Position numbers and translations under genes: made by a program. A stretch of 64,000 nt of DNA, taken from NCBI GenBank assembly GCA_030180135.1, contig CM058233.1:24027615-24091614 (forward strand). Direction: 5' to 3'. Under the pieces are notes generated by a model that was given only the letters and a program-made list of their open reading frames with translations, did not search any database and was not told the DNA's origin. Positions 1 to 10,755 of the stretch are shown here, in pieces. Source of the DNA: Orychophragmus violaceus (lineage: Eukaryota; Streptophyta; Magnoliopsida; Brassicales; Brassicaceae). Each line of letters opens with the position of its first letter. The first letter of the stretch is position 1.

Positions 1-332
1 ATTATTTGGCTGTAAGAGATTGATTTCCTTGACTGGGCCATCGGGAGTCCCGGGCCTTGAGACATCTGGTGAATTGGGCCTTGGGCCCAATCCACAACCG
101 AGAGTTATATAGATATAACTAGCTGTGTGCATGCTTACCAAGTAAAGCTAATTCAGGGTGATGGCCAGTGGCCCACTTTGGTTTTGGTTGAACATGGGTC
201 TCGGAATCATTGCATTCTTATGAGGTTAAACAAAGAAATTTTGAATGCAATGCGAGTTTTCTTATAAGTTTTTTTAAGATTACTCTTTTATGAACTAAAT
301 AACTAAAACTCTATTGTCTCATAATTTCAGCT
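1..332 (+). other. Copia-1 untranslated leader
   Basis: This is non-coding sequence upstream of the gag start. It aligns by eye with the leader of Copia-2 around 23690-23999: both have a 'ttgactgggccatc' stretch, an 'accgagagttatat' or 'accaagagttatat' stretch, and a T-rich run ending in CAG just before the gag ATG. No open frame of note. The part visible here lacks the paired TCGATCGA palindromes seen in the Copia-2 and Copia-G leaders, but most of the leader is outside the window. Confidence 0.75.
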
Positions 333-1136
333 ATGTCAAGCACAACAACACAAAACACTTTCTCGATCCGGTCTGCCCTTGAGAAGGACAAACTGAACGG
401 ATCAAACTTCCTGAACTGGTCCAGGAACCTGAGACTTGTGCTCAGGCAGGAGAAGAAGGCTTATGTCCTTGAAAGAGTTCTCCCCCCTAGACCTGCGAAT
501 AATGCCACACAAGCTGTGAAGAATGCTTGGGATACGCATTCTTCAGATGCTAATGACGTGGTTTGCCTAATGTTGGCGACAACGGCTCCCGAACTGCAGA
601 TGCAGTGGGAAGGCCTGACTTGTCCCATGGAACTAATGGCAAACCTGAAAGCGTTGTTTCAGGAGCAGGCTCGTACAGAGAGATTCCAAACTGTAAAGAA
701 TCTCTTGGACTGTAAAATGGCTAAGGATGCAGCAGTGAGTCCACATGTTCTGAAAATGATGGGTTATCTCGATCATTTGACTAGACTCGACTGTCCTATA
801 AGCCAAGAGCTTGCTTGTGATATCGTTCTGCAGTCTCTTACTCCTGCATATGACCAGTTCATCTTGAACTATAATATGCATGGGTTGATAAAGACTTTGC
901 CTGAGCTACATGGTATGCTCAAGACTGCAGAACCTAATCTGAAGAAGGCCAAGGAGCCGTCTGTACTCATGGTGCAGAAGGGCAAGGGTTTTAAGAAATC
1001 TGCTGCAGACAAGGGAAAGGGCAAGGCTGTCAACAAAGAAAAAGACAAGCCCAAGCCCGTGTCTAAAGCTGGGCCTTCTGATATCTGCCACTTTTGCAAA
1101 GAGGCAGGGCATTATCGCAGGGACTGTAAGAAATAA
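333..1136 (+). CDS. gag: Copia-1 Gag (capsid and nucleocapsid)
   Basis: The 267-residue frame encodes the structural protein that packages the element's RNA into cytoplasmic virus-like particles. Residues 15-60 carry the conserved LEKDKLNGSNFLNW start of plant copia Gag, followed by the UBN2/retrotran_gag core with QEQARTERF. The C-terminus has a basic Lys-rich stretch and a complete CCHC zinc knuckle (Cys252, Cys255, His260, Cys265). The start is supported by Copia-2 and Copia-G, which begin the same way after a CAG. TAA at 1134-1136 ends it, but the same frame continues into pol, so it is probably the N-terminal part of one Gag-Pol polyprotein. Copia-2 has a sense codon at the matching position, which suggests that the stop is a point mutation rather than programmed. 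Confidence 0.93.
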   Translation: MSSTTTQNTFSIRSALEKDKLNGSNFLNWSRNLRLVLRQEKKAYVLERVLPPRPANNATQAVKNAWDTHSSDANDVVCLMLATTAPELQMQWEGLTCPMELMANLKALFQEQARTERFQTVKNLLDCKMAKDAAVSPHVLKMMGYLDHLTRLDCPISQELACDIVLQSLTPAYDQFILNYNMHGLIKTLPELHGMLKTAEPNLKKAKEPSVLMVQKGKGFKKSAADKGKGKAVNKEKDKPKPVSKAGPSDICHFCKEAGHYRRDCKK

Positions 1137-4100
1137 CAGGAAAGTCTGAAGGAGAAGAAGAAGTCCTTCGCGACTACATCTTCAGGTATTTTTGTTATTG
1201 AAGTAAATACTACTACTTCTGATAATACCACTTGGGTATTAGATACTGGATGTGGGGCTCATATTTGTACAAATGTGCAGGCGCTCAGCAACAATAGAAG
1301 GTTGAAGCAAGGGCAAGTAGAGTTGCGGGTTGGCAATGGAGCGAAGGTTCCAGCACTGGCCGTTGGCACTTACTTGTTGTCTTTACCTTCTGGATTGATT
1401 TTAGAACTTGAGAATTGTTATTTTGTACCTGCTATAAGCAGAAATATCATTTCAGTTTCATTATTGGATTTACAAGGATTTGATTTTTCTATTAAGAATA
1501 AATTGTGTTCCTTTAATCTCAATGATATGTTCTATGGCTGTGCCCCTCTTATTAATGGGCTGTACATGCTGGATCAATCTACTCCAGTATATAACATTAA
1601 TAAAAAACGGTTCAAATCTAACGAAGAAAATGAAACGTTTCTATGGCATTGTCGTTTGGGACACATTAGTGAGAAACGCGTCAAGAGGCTCCATTCAAAT
1701 GGACTCTTGGGCTCATTTGACTTTGAATCTTGTGAGCAATGCGAATCTTGCCTAATGGGCAAAATGACACGGGCCCCTTTTAATAAACCTACAGAAAGGG
1801 CCAGTGAACTATTGGGCCTGATACATACTGACGTGTGTGGCCCAATGTCCACAAATGCTAGAGGAAACTATCAGTACTTCATTACATTCACTGATGATTT
1901 CAGTAGATATGGATATGTCTACTTGATGAAACATAAGTCGGAAACCTTTGAGAAGTTCAAAGAATTCCAGAATGAAGTACAGAACCAGCTTGGTAAGAGT
2001 ATTAAGCCTCTTCGGTCGGACCGAGGAGGAGAATACTTGAGCCAGGAATTCCGTGATCATCTGAGTGAGTGTGGGATCATCTCCCAACTCACACCTCCTG
2101 GAACACCTCAATGGAATGGTGTGTCTGAGAGAAGGAATCAGACATTGTTAGATATGGTCCGATCCATGATGAGTCACACAGACCTTCCTATATCCCTTTG
2201 GGGATATGCTTTGCTGACCGCAACGTTCACACTGAACAGAGTGCCATCAAAATCAGTAGCAAAGACACCATATGAGATATGGACTGGAAAGGCTCCAGCA
2301 ATGTCTTTTCTCAGAATTTGGGGTTGTGAAGCATATGTCAAAAGATTAATCTCAGACAAGCTTACACCAAAATCTGACAAATGCTACTTCATTGGTCATC
2401 CTAGGGATACCAAGGCTTATTACTTCTATCTGCGATCCGAGAACAAGATCTTTGTTTCTCGGGATTGTACTTTTCTTGAGAGGGAATTTCTCTCTAAGAA
2501 AGATAGTGGGAGTAAGGTACAACTTGATGAAATTCAAGAAGGACAGGAACCTGTTCAACCTAATGAGGAAGAACAGCAGGATGAATTACATGAAGTTGTA
2601 ATAGAACCTGAACCTGAAGTACCTGAAGTTCGAAGATCCGGAAGGATCCGTCACGAACCCGATAGATATCAGGGATTCCTCGTGACTAATTGCCATGATC
2701 TTTTGATCATTGACGGTGATGAACCCTCGAACTTTGCAGAAGCCATGATAGGCCCTGACTCCTCAAAGTGGCGTGAAGCCACTGAATCCGAGATGGACTC
2801 CATGTCTGTCAACCGAGTGTTTTCACTGGTTGACTTACCCGCTGGTGCTAAAGCCATCGAGTGTAAATGGATCTTCAAGAAGAAGATTGACATGGATGGA
2901 AATGTCCAGATTTACAAGGCCAGGTTGGTGGCAAAAGGTTTCAAGCAAATTCATGGCATAGACTATGATGAAACCTATTCACCAGTGGCCATGATGAAAT
3001 CAATTCGGATTCTCCTAGCAACTGCCACTTATTATGATTATGAGATTTGGCAGATGGATGTGAAAACCGCCTTCCTGAATGGAATCTTGGAGGAGGATGT
3101 GTATATGACACAGCCTGACGGTTACATTGATCCTAAGAATGCTGGGAAAGTATGCAAACTTCAAAAATCCATTTATGGATTGAAGCAAGCATCCAGGAGT
3201 TGGAATCTTCGTTTTGATGAGGCAATAAAGAATTTTGACTTCATCAGAAACAAGGAAGAACAATGTGTGTATAAGAAAACTAGTGGGAGCAAAGTGGCGT
3301 TTCTTATCTTATATGTCGATGACATATTGCTTCTTGGAAATGATATTCCAATGCTGAAGTCTGTGAAAGACTGGCTGGGAAGTTGTTTTTCCATGAAGGA
3401 CATGGGTGAAGCCGCGTATGTTCTTGGAATCCGAATCTTTAGAGACAGATCTAAAAGGCTGGTTGGACTTTGTCAAGATTCTTATATAGACAAAGTCCTG
3501 CATCGATTCGGAATGGATAAATCCAAGAAAGGATTCACGCCAATGATACATGGTGCTACACTAAGCAAAGATCAGTGTCCTAAAACACCTGATGAGCTTA
3601 AGCGCATGAGTAGGATTCCTTATGCTTCGGCTATAGGATCTATCATGTATGCCATGATCTGTACTCGTCCTGATGTTGCTTATGCACTAAGCATGACGAG
3701 TAGGTACCAGTCTAATCCAGGTGAGAATCACTGGATTGCCGTAAAGAATATCCTGAAGTATTTGAGGAATACTAAGGATAAGTTCTTGGTTTACGGAGGA
3801 AGTGAAGTGCTTGAAATGAGTGGATTCACGGATGCAAGTTTTCAGACAGATAAAGATGATTTCCGGTCACAGTCTGGTTACATCTTCTGTCTGAATGGCG
3901 GTGCAGTAAGTTGGAAGAGCTCCAAGCAGAGCACCGTGGCAGATTCCACAACTGAAGCTGAATACATCGCTGCTTCAGAAGCTGCGAAGGAAGGAGTTTG
4001 GATAAGGAACTTCATGATTGAACTCGGTGTATTCCCAAATGCCACTGAGCCTTTGACACTGTATTGTGACAACAATGGTGCAATTGCTCAAGCCAAGGAA

Positions 4101-4295
4101 CCGAGACATCATCAGAAATCCAAACATATTATGAGAAGGTATCACCTGATTCGTGATATAGTGAATAGAGGTGAAGTGATGGTCAGCAGAGTTCCCACTG
4201 ATGAGAACGTGGCTGACCCATTGACAAAGCCACTCCCGAGACCTAAGCACGAGTTGCATACTGCTGCTGTAGGAATAAGAGATATTCAAATGTAA
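1137..4295 (+). CDS. pol: Copia-1 Pol polyprotein (PR-IN-RT-RNase H)
   Basis: The frame runs open from just after the gag stop to TAA at 4293; its first ATG is at 1275 (1006 residues), but the protease lies upstream of that ATG. In order: aspartic protease motif LDTG (DTG codons 1242-1250); integrase zinc domain with WHCRLGH and CEQCESC, then catalytic core with HTDVCGP (about 1825), LRSDRGGEY (about 2010) and the Glu in QWNGVSERRNQ (about 2110); reverse transcriptase from WIFKKK (about 2869) with YVDD at 3312-3323; and RNase H with GFTDASF (about 3823), STTEAEY and LYCDNNGA. All catalytic residues I can check are present, and no internal stop occurs. The integrase-before-RT order is diagnostic of Ty1/copia. 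Only the upstream TAA prevents a continuous Gag-Pol. Confidence 0.95.
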   Translation, partial: QESLKEKKKSFATTSSGIFVIEVNTTTSDNTTWVLDTGCGAHICTNVQALSNNRRLKQGQVELRVGNGAKVPALAVGTYLLSLPSGLILELENCYFVPAISRNIISVSLLDLQGFDFSIKNKLCSFNLNDMFYGCAPLINGLYMLDQSTPVYNINKKRFKSNEENETFLWHCRLGHISEKRVKRLHSNGLLGSFDFESCEQCESCLMGKMTRAPFNKPTERASELLGLIHTDVCGPMSTNARGNYQYFITFTDDFSRYGYVYLMKHKSETFEKFKEFQNEVQNQLGKSIKPLRSDRGGEYLSQEFRDHLSECGIISQLTPPGTPQWNGVSERRNQTLLDMVRSMMSHTDLPISLWGYALLTATFTLNRVPSKSVAKTPYEIWTGKAPAMSFLRIWGCEAYVKRLISDKLTPKSDKCYFIGHPRDTKAYYFYLRSENKIFVSRDCTFLEREFLSKKDSGSKVQLDEIQEGQEPVQPNEEEQQDELHEVVIEPEPEVPEVRRSGRIRHEPDRYQGFLVTNCHDLLIIDGDEPSNFAEAMIGPDSSKWREATESEMDSMSVNRVFSLVDLPAGAKAIECKWIFKKKIDMDGNVQIYKARLVAKGFKQIHGIDYDETYSPVAMMKSIRILLATATYYDYEIWQMDVKTAFLNGILEEDVYMTQPDGYIDPKNAGKVCKLQKSIYGLKQASRSWNLRFDEAIKNFDFIRNKEEQCVYKKTSGSKVAFLILYVDDILLLGNDIPMLKSVKDWLGSCFSMKDMGEAAYVLGIRIFRDRSKRLVGLCQDSYIDKVLHRFGMDKSKKGFTPMIHGATLSKDQCPKTPDELKRMSRIPYASAIGSIMYAMICTRPDVAYALSMTSRYQSNPGENHWIAVKNILKYLRNTKDKFLVYGGSEVLEMSGFTDASFQTDKDDFRSQSGYIFCLNGGAVSWKSSKQSTVADSTTEAEYIAASEAAKEGVWIRNFMIELGVFPNATEPLTLYCDNNGAIAQAKEPRHHQKSKHIMRRYHLIRDIVNRGEVMVSRVPTDENVADPLTKPLPRPKHELHTAAVGIRDIQM

Positions 4296-5128
4296 TCTCT
4301 TTTTGAGTGGGAGTTGTGAGGGCTTTATTTTAGTTATTTTGATTGGTTCATGTAAACATTTTAAATGTTAATGAAATTTTATTTCTGGATTATTTTTAAC
4401 TGTGATATAAAATAATCGTTCCAAAATGATTCATGTCATTATATATGGGCCATCGAAGTACATGAGTAGACTTGATCCTGAAACCCCATGTTTAACGAAA
4501 TGACATAAATCATAGTGTCCATAGTCGAAGGTTGTTAAAATTGGAACACCAACAACCAATTGAGACTAGAGTGTGTTGAGACTTATGACCAAGTTTCGAG
4601 GGGTCATAGATGCATGGCATCAAAGTCGACACATAGGTATATGTAGGGGAGCATATGACCGGACATGGCCCGCTGATGAGAACTCTACAAGATATTAATA
4701 TCTGTGTCATGAGAGGTTCTCATTTACGACTATAGAGTATAGTCCTTAGACCTGAGTTCGCATGCATGTGGCTGCACATGGATTGATGCGCTTTGATCAT
4801 TGTCTAACGCTGTTTCGTAACTGGGAGCTATAAGGACCTTGGTTGGGTGTATTACAAAGTGTGTAGTTTATAGTGATGGAACAAGATGGGATTTGTCCCT
4901 GCCGTTTAACGGAGGTAATATCTCTAGGCCAATCGGAGACTTGATAGCTGGTAAGAGAGTGGCCACTCCCAAACGGACTTGCCCAAGTCGTTTGAATTGT
5001 CAGTATCAAATCTGGTCCGATGAACATGGTCTGGCTATATAAGGATGACACGTATCTTGCCTTATGCCAGATCGAGATATTAAGACAAAAGGATTAGGGA
5101 ATGTAGAATTCCAGTACAAGTGGGAGAT
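4296..5128 (+). other. Copia-1 3' UTR and polypurine tract
   Basis: About 830 bp of non-coding sequence lies between pol and the 3' LTR. It aligns by eye with the same region of Copia-2 (27440-28269) and Copia-G (49350-50161); shared blocks include 'actatagagtatagtccttag' and the final 'ccagtacaagtgggaga'. The last purine block (about 5119-5128) is the expected primer for plus-strand DNA synthesis. Short open frames on both strands here look fortuitous. Confidence 0.75.
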
Positions 5129-5744
5129 TGTTGGGAATGTCCTGAAATCTACTGTACTATCTCTTTAGAAAGTATGATAAGTGTCGAGATCAGACATAAG
5201 TCATAAATACTGGGTGATCATGATGACTTGCTAGAGTCCGCTCTTGATCTATAAGTTTAGGACTTATTACCAGTATTGTATGATCCCAAAGGGTCACACA
5301 CCATAGCTAACGGGAAAGTTAAATGGAATTAATACGGTAAGATGCACGGCATTTACTGTATTTGTACAGAGAATTGGGCCAGACAAAATACAGTCTTTTG
5401 TCTGATTTGGGTCTTGGGCCCAAAAGCCTAATAGGCCATTAGTTTAATCACTTGGGCCCATATAAGGAAGAGGATAGGCGCCAGTAAGACCTAGTGGTCT
5501 GCGATTTTCAGGTCTGGCCGTCCTCTCTCTCTTTGTGTTCCAGCTTGGTCTAGCAACCTGATCCAGTAGCTTGTAAGCGTGTGGATACCTAGGAGGAGCC
5601 GGTTATCATCTGCTCTAAGTGATCTCGATATTACCAATCAATCCGCTGCACTTCTAAAGAGGTAATGATCCTGATCTGTTTATGATTCAACTGCAATCAC
5701 CTAGATCCTAGTTGATTATGTTAGGTTGTAATCTGATAATTACA
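5129..5744 (+). repeat. Copia-1 3' LTR
   Basis: The LTR starts with TGTTGGGAATG directly after the purine tract and ends near 'gataattaca' (end uncertain by a few bases). Its first about 50 bp match the start of the Copia-2 LTR, and a TATA-like 'ccatataagg' lies at about 5459-5468. The central part differs from Copia-2 and Copia-G, and none of the paired TCGATCGA palindromes is present. Confidence 0.82.
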
Positions 5745-5754
5745 CCAATGAACA

Positions 5755-7250
5755 CACATAATCCTACACCTCCTAGTTCACATCAGGTCATGTAGGCTGG
5801 CCATAGTTCGCTTGCACCTAAATGATTACGAGAAAGAGGCAGGCTACTGTGGTTTTTGGCTGAAAACCTTGTCGGACCGGCCCTAGAATTGTTTACAGAT
5901 CTTGAAGGAACATATAACTTTAACCAGCTCGCTTCAGCCTTCCGAAACTAGAACTCTGTCTACATAAATGAACATAATTCAGAGGCCGACCTTTCGGGCG
6001 ATCTTGCAATGACCAAACGAATCCCTTCGAAACTTTAGTGATAGGTTCAAGAAGAACAAGTCCATAACAACAAACCCAAACGAGGTCGTAGCACTTAGAT
6101 TACTCAAAACGGAATCTGATACATTTATAGGTTCCATGAGGAGCTCGCAGTCATATTCATAGTTTCTCTTGTTGATCCTCTCCATAGATCGTTGACTTTT
6201 GCGGTTCACGAAGAAGAAATGAAAGCCATTGCGGAAAGCCACAAAAAATCCACGGCACTGGCAAAAAACTCGCATAGAAATTCATAAAATGAGTGTAAAG
6301 ATAAAGGGCAAGGCAAGCACAACTTCGGCATCGAAGACTCGACCAGTGCCCAAAAAAGAAAACTTTTAATGAAAACAATTTCTGTAAACATCGTAATAAG
6401 AAAGGACATTCCACTGTGGAATGCCAAAGTAAAGGTCATCTCCCAGCTGGAAAATCTAAAATCGGAACTTTGGGAGAACAAAATCCCGAAGAAGATAGGT
6501 TACCACCTAAGCCCAATACAAATAAAACTACCTCCAGTAAGAGGAGCCAAAATAAATAGGAGGAGACCTCTTAGTCTCCGCCACCAAGTCCCCATATGCA
6601 AAAATGTATCGAGCTCATCTTTAAGAACCTCCACCTCTGTGGCGGTACAACCAAATTTGTTGCCCCCCATACTGTACCATTAAAAAGCACAAGTAAGATG
6701 TTCAACTCCGACACAAGCTCCTCTTGCACTTCTCAGGGGTGGGGAGAGGGGAGGGCTACGCCCACCTAAACGAACTTCTCCCGAAAGCAGTAAACCTAAA
6801 TGCATCGACCTCATTATCCGGAAGCAAGAAATATGCAGCGGATCATCCAAAACACCGGACTCCAGCCCATCCACTACCTTGGTTAGTGCAAAATTAAACT
6901 CCAGCTCTGCTGACATCTCACTTTGCACTTACCGGAGGAAAAAGCACTAAAATTATTCTCTAAATTGGTTTATGCAAAGTTGAACTTCAGCTTTGACTTC
7001 AGCTCACCTTGCACTCCACCTCCAAAAGCGTCAACTTCATTTGTGGAGGCTCCAAGATTTTCCATGAATCGGTAAACTCAGTTAAAACATTCTAAAAGTA
7101 TTCAAATACTATAGGAATGAAAGCCACCTGGAAAGACCTAATCACAATATATCATGATGGGAAAGATAAATGCCAAACCTAGAAAACTACATGAGTACGC
7201 TCTTATAATCCAGCTCGACGTAGCTGGGTTCGAGATGTCCAAATTCATGG
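5755..7250 (+). pseudogene. Gypsy-A gag remnant
   Basis: A clear Gag signature can be read at about 5859-5955: AENLVGPALELF, then NQLASAFRN, matching the 'L.GPAL.WF..L' and 'F..L...F' core of the gypsy capsid domain (Retrotrans_gag family). A second frame at about 6035-6130 continues with DRFKKNK. Downstream to about 7250 the frame is lost; I see only A-rich, pol-upstream-like sequence and no intact zinc knuckle or protease. A 13-base C run lies at about 7285. Frameshifts and stops make it non-functional. Confidence 0.6.
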
Positions 7251-7649
7251 CCGGTACTGACACCTCGGTAGATGTACTAATTTCCCCCCCCCCCCCTTAA
7301 ATAATGTGTTTTACAGAATCTGACAATTTTCGCCGGTGAAACCACATACTCACTAGGCTCGATCCAACTAGCAGTCGACGCTGCAAAAGTACTAAACTAG
7401 ATAATTTCACAGTAGTAAACAAAATAGCTCCCTATAACCAAATTATGGGCATTCCGTGGATTTACACCATGCCAGCAGTTATCTCTACATACCACCAATT
7501 CCTTAAACTCCTAGCTCCCAAGGAAAATAAATCGATTTAAGAAAGCAAAAATACATCTCGAGTATGCTACTTAGATGGCCATTGATAGATTAAACAATCT
7601 GAACTATAACAATTATAGAAATTTTTGAGCTCACAGAACAACATGTGAA

Positions 7650-9010
7650 ACGCAAAAGTGACCCATGATATACATACCTCGAAAAGAGCTTGTTATATAG
7701 GTCTGCATCGACGATGCCAACCTCGAGCGGTGCATCAGCATCAATGTCGACCTAGTAGACCAGATAAAATAATAGCCTTCCAAAAATCCAACATGGACAC
7801 ATTCGCGTGGTCCACTTCAGATGCGAAAGGGATCAGCACGGAAGTGACATCACATGACCTAAATGTTGACCCCACTTATATATCTATCAAACAAAAATAG
7901 GAAAGCTTTCGGTGCCGAGCTTGCACCATTTTTGTTTGGTCAGATCAAGGAAGTAAAATATCCCAACTTTCTGGCTAACCCAGTAGTCGTCAAAAAGAAA
8001 AACAGGAAGTGGAGAGTTTGTATCGACTTCATCGAGCTCAACAGAGCTTTTACCTAGGACCGCTTTCCAGTTTTTCACAAAGATCATATGGTAGAAGCCA
8101 CATGTGGTCAACAGCTCTTATCTTTCATGAACGTATTTTCCAGGTATAATAAACTCCGGATAACCCCAGAACAACATTAAAAACAGCTTTCATCATAGAC
8201 TGAGGTACTTGCTGCTTTAGAGTAATGCCCTTTGGACTAAAATAAAAAGATGTGACCTACCAGTGCCTAGTAAACAAGATGTTTGTAAACCAGCTCGGTA
8301 AAACTATGGAAGTATACATCGATGACATGCTTGTCAAATCCTCTCGGGAATACGATCACATAACTCAGCTGAAGGAATGCATCCTTATCCTAAACAAATA
8401 TGTGATGAAACTATACCCAACACAAAATCTCCTTCGGAGTATTCTCTGGCGAGTTCCTTTCAGCTAAACCGAAACAATTCACAACCTTCATAGAGATTTT
8501 GTCTCTTAAGACCACTCGATAAGTAAACGACTGATTGGGAGAATAACATGTCTCAATATATTTATTTCCTGATCTACTGACAAATGTCTCTCGTTCTATC
8601 AGCTCCTCAAAAGGAACAAAAATTTTGTATGGGATAAAAAGTATGAAATGACATTTAAACAACTTAAAGCATATCTGAGCAAAGAGAAAAACGAGCTGAA
8701 GCTAATCTTCTATGTGAGAAAAATGCTAATAGATGTAGATACCCGATACCCAGCAGTGGAAAAAGTTTCTCTAGTTCTAGTCATGTTAGCTCGCAAGCTG
8801 AGACCATAACTTTAGTCACACTCAACCGTAGTGATGACATCACAGCCTATCCAAACTATACTCCATAGTCCAAGCCAATTAGGCCGACTAGCCAAATGGG
8901 CCATCAAGCTAAGCGAGTATGCCATCAAATTCCAAATTAGGACTTGCGTCAAAGTTCAAGTCTTAGCTGACTTTGTCATCGAGCGAACACCGCAGTCCAC
9001 ATAATAAGCC
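7650..9010 (+). pseudogene. Gypsy-A reverse transcriptase and first RNase H remnant
   Basis: Frames at 7658-7900 contain FAWSTSDAKGI and LNVDPTY, the usual lead-in to Tat-like RT. At about 7965-8055 NPVVVKKKNRKWRVCIDF marks RT fingers, and at 8252-8440 the palm contains VYIDDMLVKS, a YIDD active site. At about 8905-9000 'YAIKFQIRTC' and 'VLADFVIER' match the end of the first RNase H. Stops and frame changes occur about every 100-200 bp. An A run of about 18 (9018-9035) follows. Confidence 0.75.
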
Positions 9011-9079
9011 ATTTCAAAAAAAAAAAAAAAAAACTTCATGTCGATAGAGCATCCTCCAAGTGTGGATCATGAGTTGGCA

Positions 9080-9540
9080 TTAAACTAGTTACTCCTACGG
9101 GAGAGGTTCTAAAGCAATCCTTCATACTCGGCTTCATAGCATCTAACAACAAAGCTGAGTATGAAGCTCTAATCACCGGTCTCAAGCATGGTCTTGGGAT
9201 TGGAGCTCGAGAATTGTTAGCTTTCAATGATTCACAGCTTGTGACATGCCAGTTCCATGAAAAGTACGAAGCAAATGATGAGAGAATGGAAGCCTTTCTA
9301 AAAGTTGTACAAGGAATAACAAATCAGTTCGATTCCTTTGAGCTAACCGGAATCCACGAGGAGGAAACACATCTGCGTACACTTTATCAGATCTGGCAGC
9401 AACCTCTGACCCCTGGTAAAAAGAATAATTCATGTCAATGGAAAAATACCGAATCTCGACATAGAGCTAAAAGCCCTAATTGTCAATAACATAAGAGGAA
9501 ACAACGAATTAGAAGCCGCTGAGTCTAATCCCCTGATGAG
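9080..9540 (+). pseudogene. Gypsy-A second (additional) RNase H-like domain
   Basis: The + frame reads FILGFIASNNKAEYEALITGL and continues into a frame at 9214-9489 with LAFNDSQLV and ANDERMEAFLKVV. The AEYEAL and DSQLV motifs are those of the extra RNase H domain that sits between RNase H and integrase in Tat-clade gypsy elements. One or more frameshifts separate the blocks. This is the main reason to call Gypsy-A Tat-like. Confidence 0.72.
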
Positions 9541-9829
9541 AAAAACTAACATACCTCCTCTAGTTGATAAGTTTGTTCCCCTTGGGTAGGGAGCCCCTGT
9601 CGAGGAGGAACCACCGGAACTCCTCTGAGCCGATCAGCTCGAGCTCAGACCCGATTTCAGAATACCCATCATCTAGTATATCCAGAATAGGATTGTACCC
9701 CCTAACAAATCAGAGCTCGCAAGCTTAAGGACAAAAGCGTAAAATAATGTATAATACAAACAAATTATACAAGCATAGTCTCACCGAGCAATGCCTAGTA
9801 TGTGATCACGAGAGAGAGAAATCGCAACT

Positions 9830-10755
9830 TTACTTAGAGAAATGCATCAAGGTTCATGGAGGACGATCACTTGTTGTATGAATCAAAAGACTAGGATATT
9901 TCTAGCCTACTATGGTTGTGGATTGCCAAAACTACTATGCAAATTGCGACAAATGCACGTTGTCGGACCCTTTGTCATGTTTTGCAAGCAGAGACACTGT
10001 TATCTGCTAGTCCTCACATACTATTCCAACAAGCGAATAGAGGCAGAATAATAAAAAAATAACTGAACTCCAAATGCAAAAATTCATTTGGAAAAACAAT
10101 GTATGTCGCCACAGTCTCCCTTAATATCATTCCAAAAGGTTCAAAAATTTCTTTAAAAATGGGAAATACGCTTGACCACCTCAACCCCGAGATATCCTGA
10201 AGGAAACGGTCAAGCCAAAGCAACAAACAAGTCGATTTTGGATAACCTCAAAAAGATGGAGTGAAGATCTCCCCAGAGTACTCTGAGCGTGCCACTCTAC
10301 ACCTCACAAAGCTATCAAGGAGACTGCGTTCCTTTTGGCATACAAAATGGAGGCGCTAGTCCCCATTGAACTACACGTTCTAACTCCCCAGAGAATACAA
10401 TGTCCTCAAAACGGAAAACTCAACAAACAAATGCTCTTGGATCACCTAGAGATAATCAATAAAAGACATTGTCAGGCTCTAATCCGAATCAAGAACTACG
10501 AGTACACTGCATCTCGGTAATACAACTCCAAAGTCAGACCGAGGAGATTCAATGCAGGAGATAACGTCTTGTGGAAAGTCAATTAACACACCTAGGAGGC
10601 AGGTGCTGGGAAACTAGGGACAAATTGATATGCCCCCTAAATAGTCACCGAAGTAGTCTGCAAGGGAGTGTACATTCTCAAGAACGTTGAAAGTGACAAA
10701 CTAGAGATACAACCATGGAATACCATGAATCTCATGAGATACTATCACTAAGTGC
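9830..10755 (+). pseudogene. Gypsy-A integrase remnant
   Basis: Degenerate integrase: near 9835-9990 the frames read HGGRSLV, GYFxPT and YANCDKC (the zinc-binding region), near 9990-10045 'LVLTYYSNKRIEAE' (usual form LTDYFTKWVEAE, so the first catalytic Asp is altered), and near 10335-10400 AYKMEALVPIEL, the C-terminal 'Y..EA..P.E' block. The end of pol is near 10751 (RYYH then stop), matching the Gypsy-E pol end at 52551. Several stops make it inactive. Confidence 0.68.

Larger units (their letters stand above)
1..5744 (+). mobile_element. Copia-1, Ty1/copia LTR retrotransposon, 5' end outside window
   Basis: This is a Ty1/copia element read left to right: leader (1-332), gag (333-1136), pol in the copia order protease-integrase-RT-RNase H (1137-4295), 3' UTR, a purine-rich tract ending at 5128, and a 3' LTR starting TGTTGGGAATG at 5129. 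The 5' LTR and primer-binding site lie left of the window, so no target duplication can be checked. The leader resembles that of Copia-2 near 23700. Sequence after the 3' LTR is decayed gypsy gag, so Copia-1 is nested in Gypsy-A. It is the best-preserved retrotransposon here. The right LTR boundary (5744, within a few bases) is inferred from the TG...CA rule. Confidence 0.93.

Noticed and set aside
1809..2111. Minus-strand frames of up to 104 residues across Copia-1 pol
   Set aside because: Shadows of the intact plus-strand pol gene.
7285..7297. Homopolymer runs (C at 7285, A at 9018, G at 54182, C at 41443)
   Set aside because: Simple slippage tracts or possible sequencing/assembly noise; no structural role visible.
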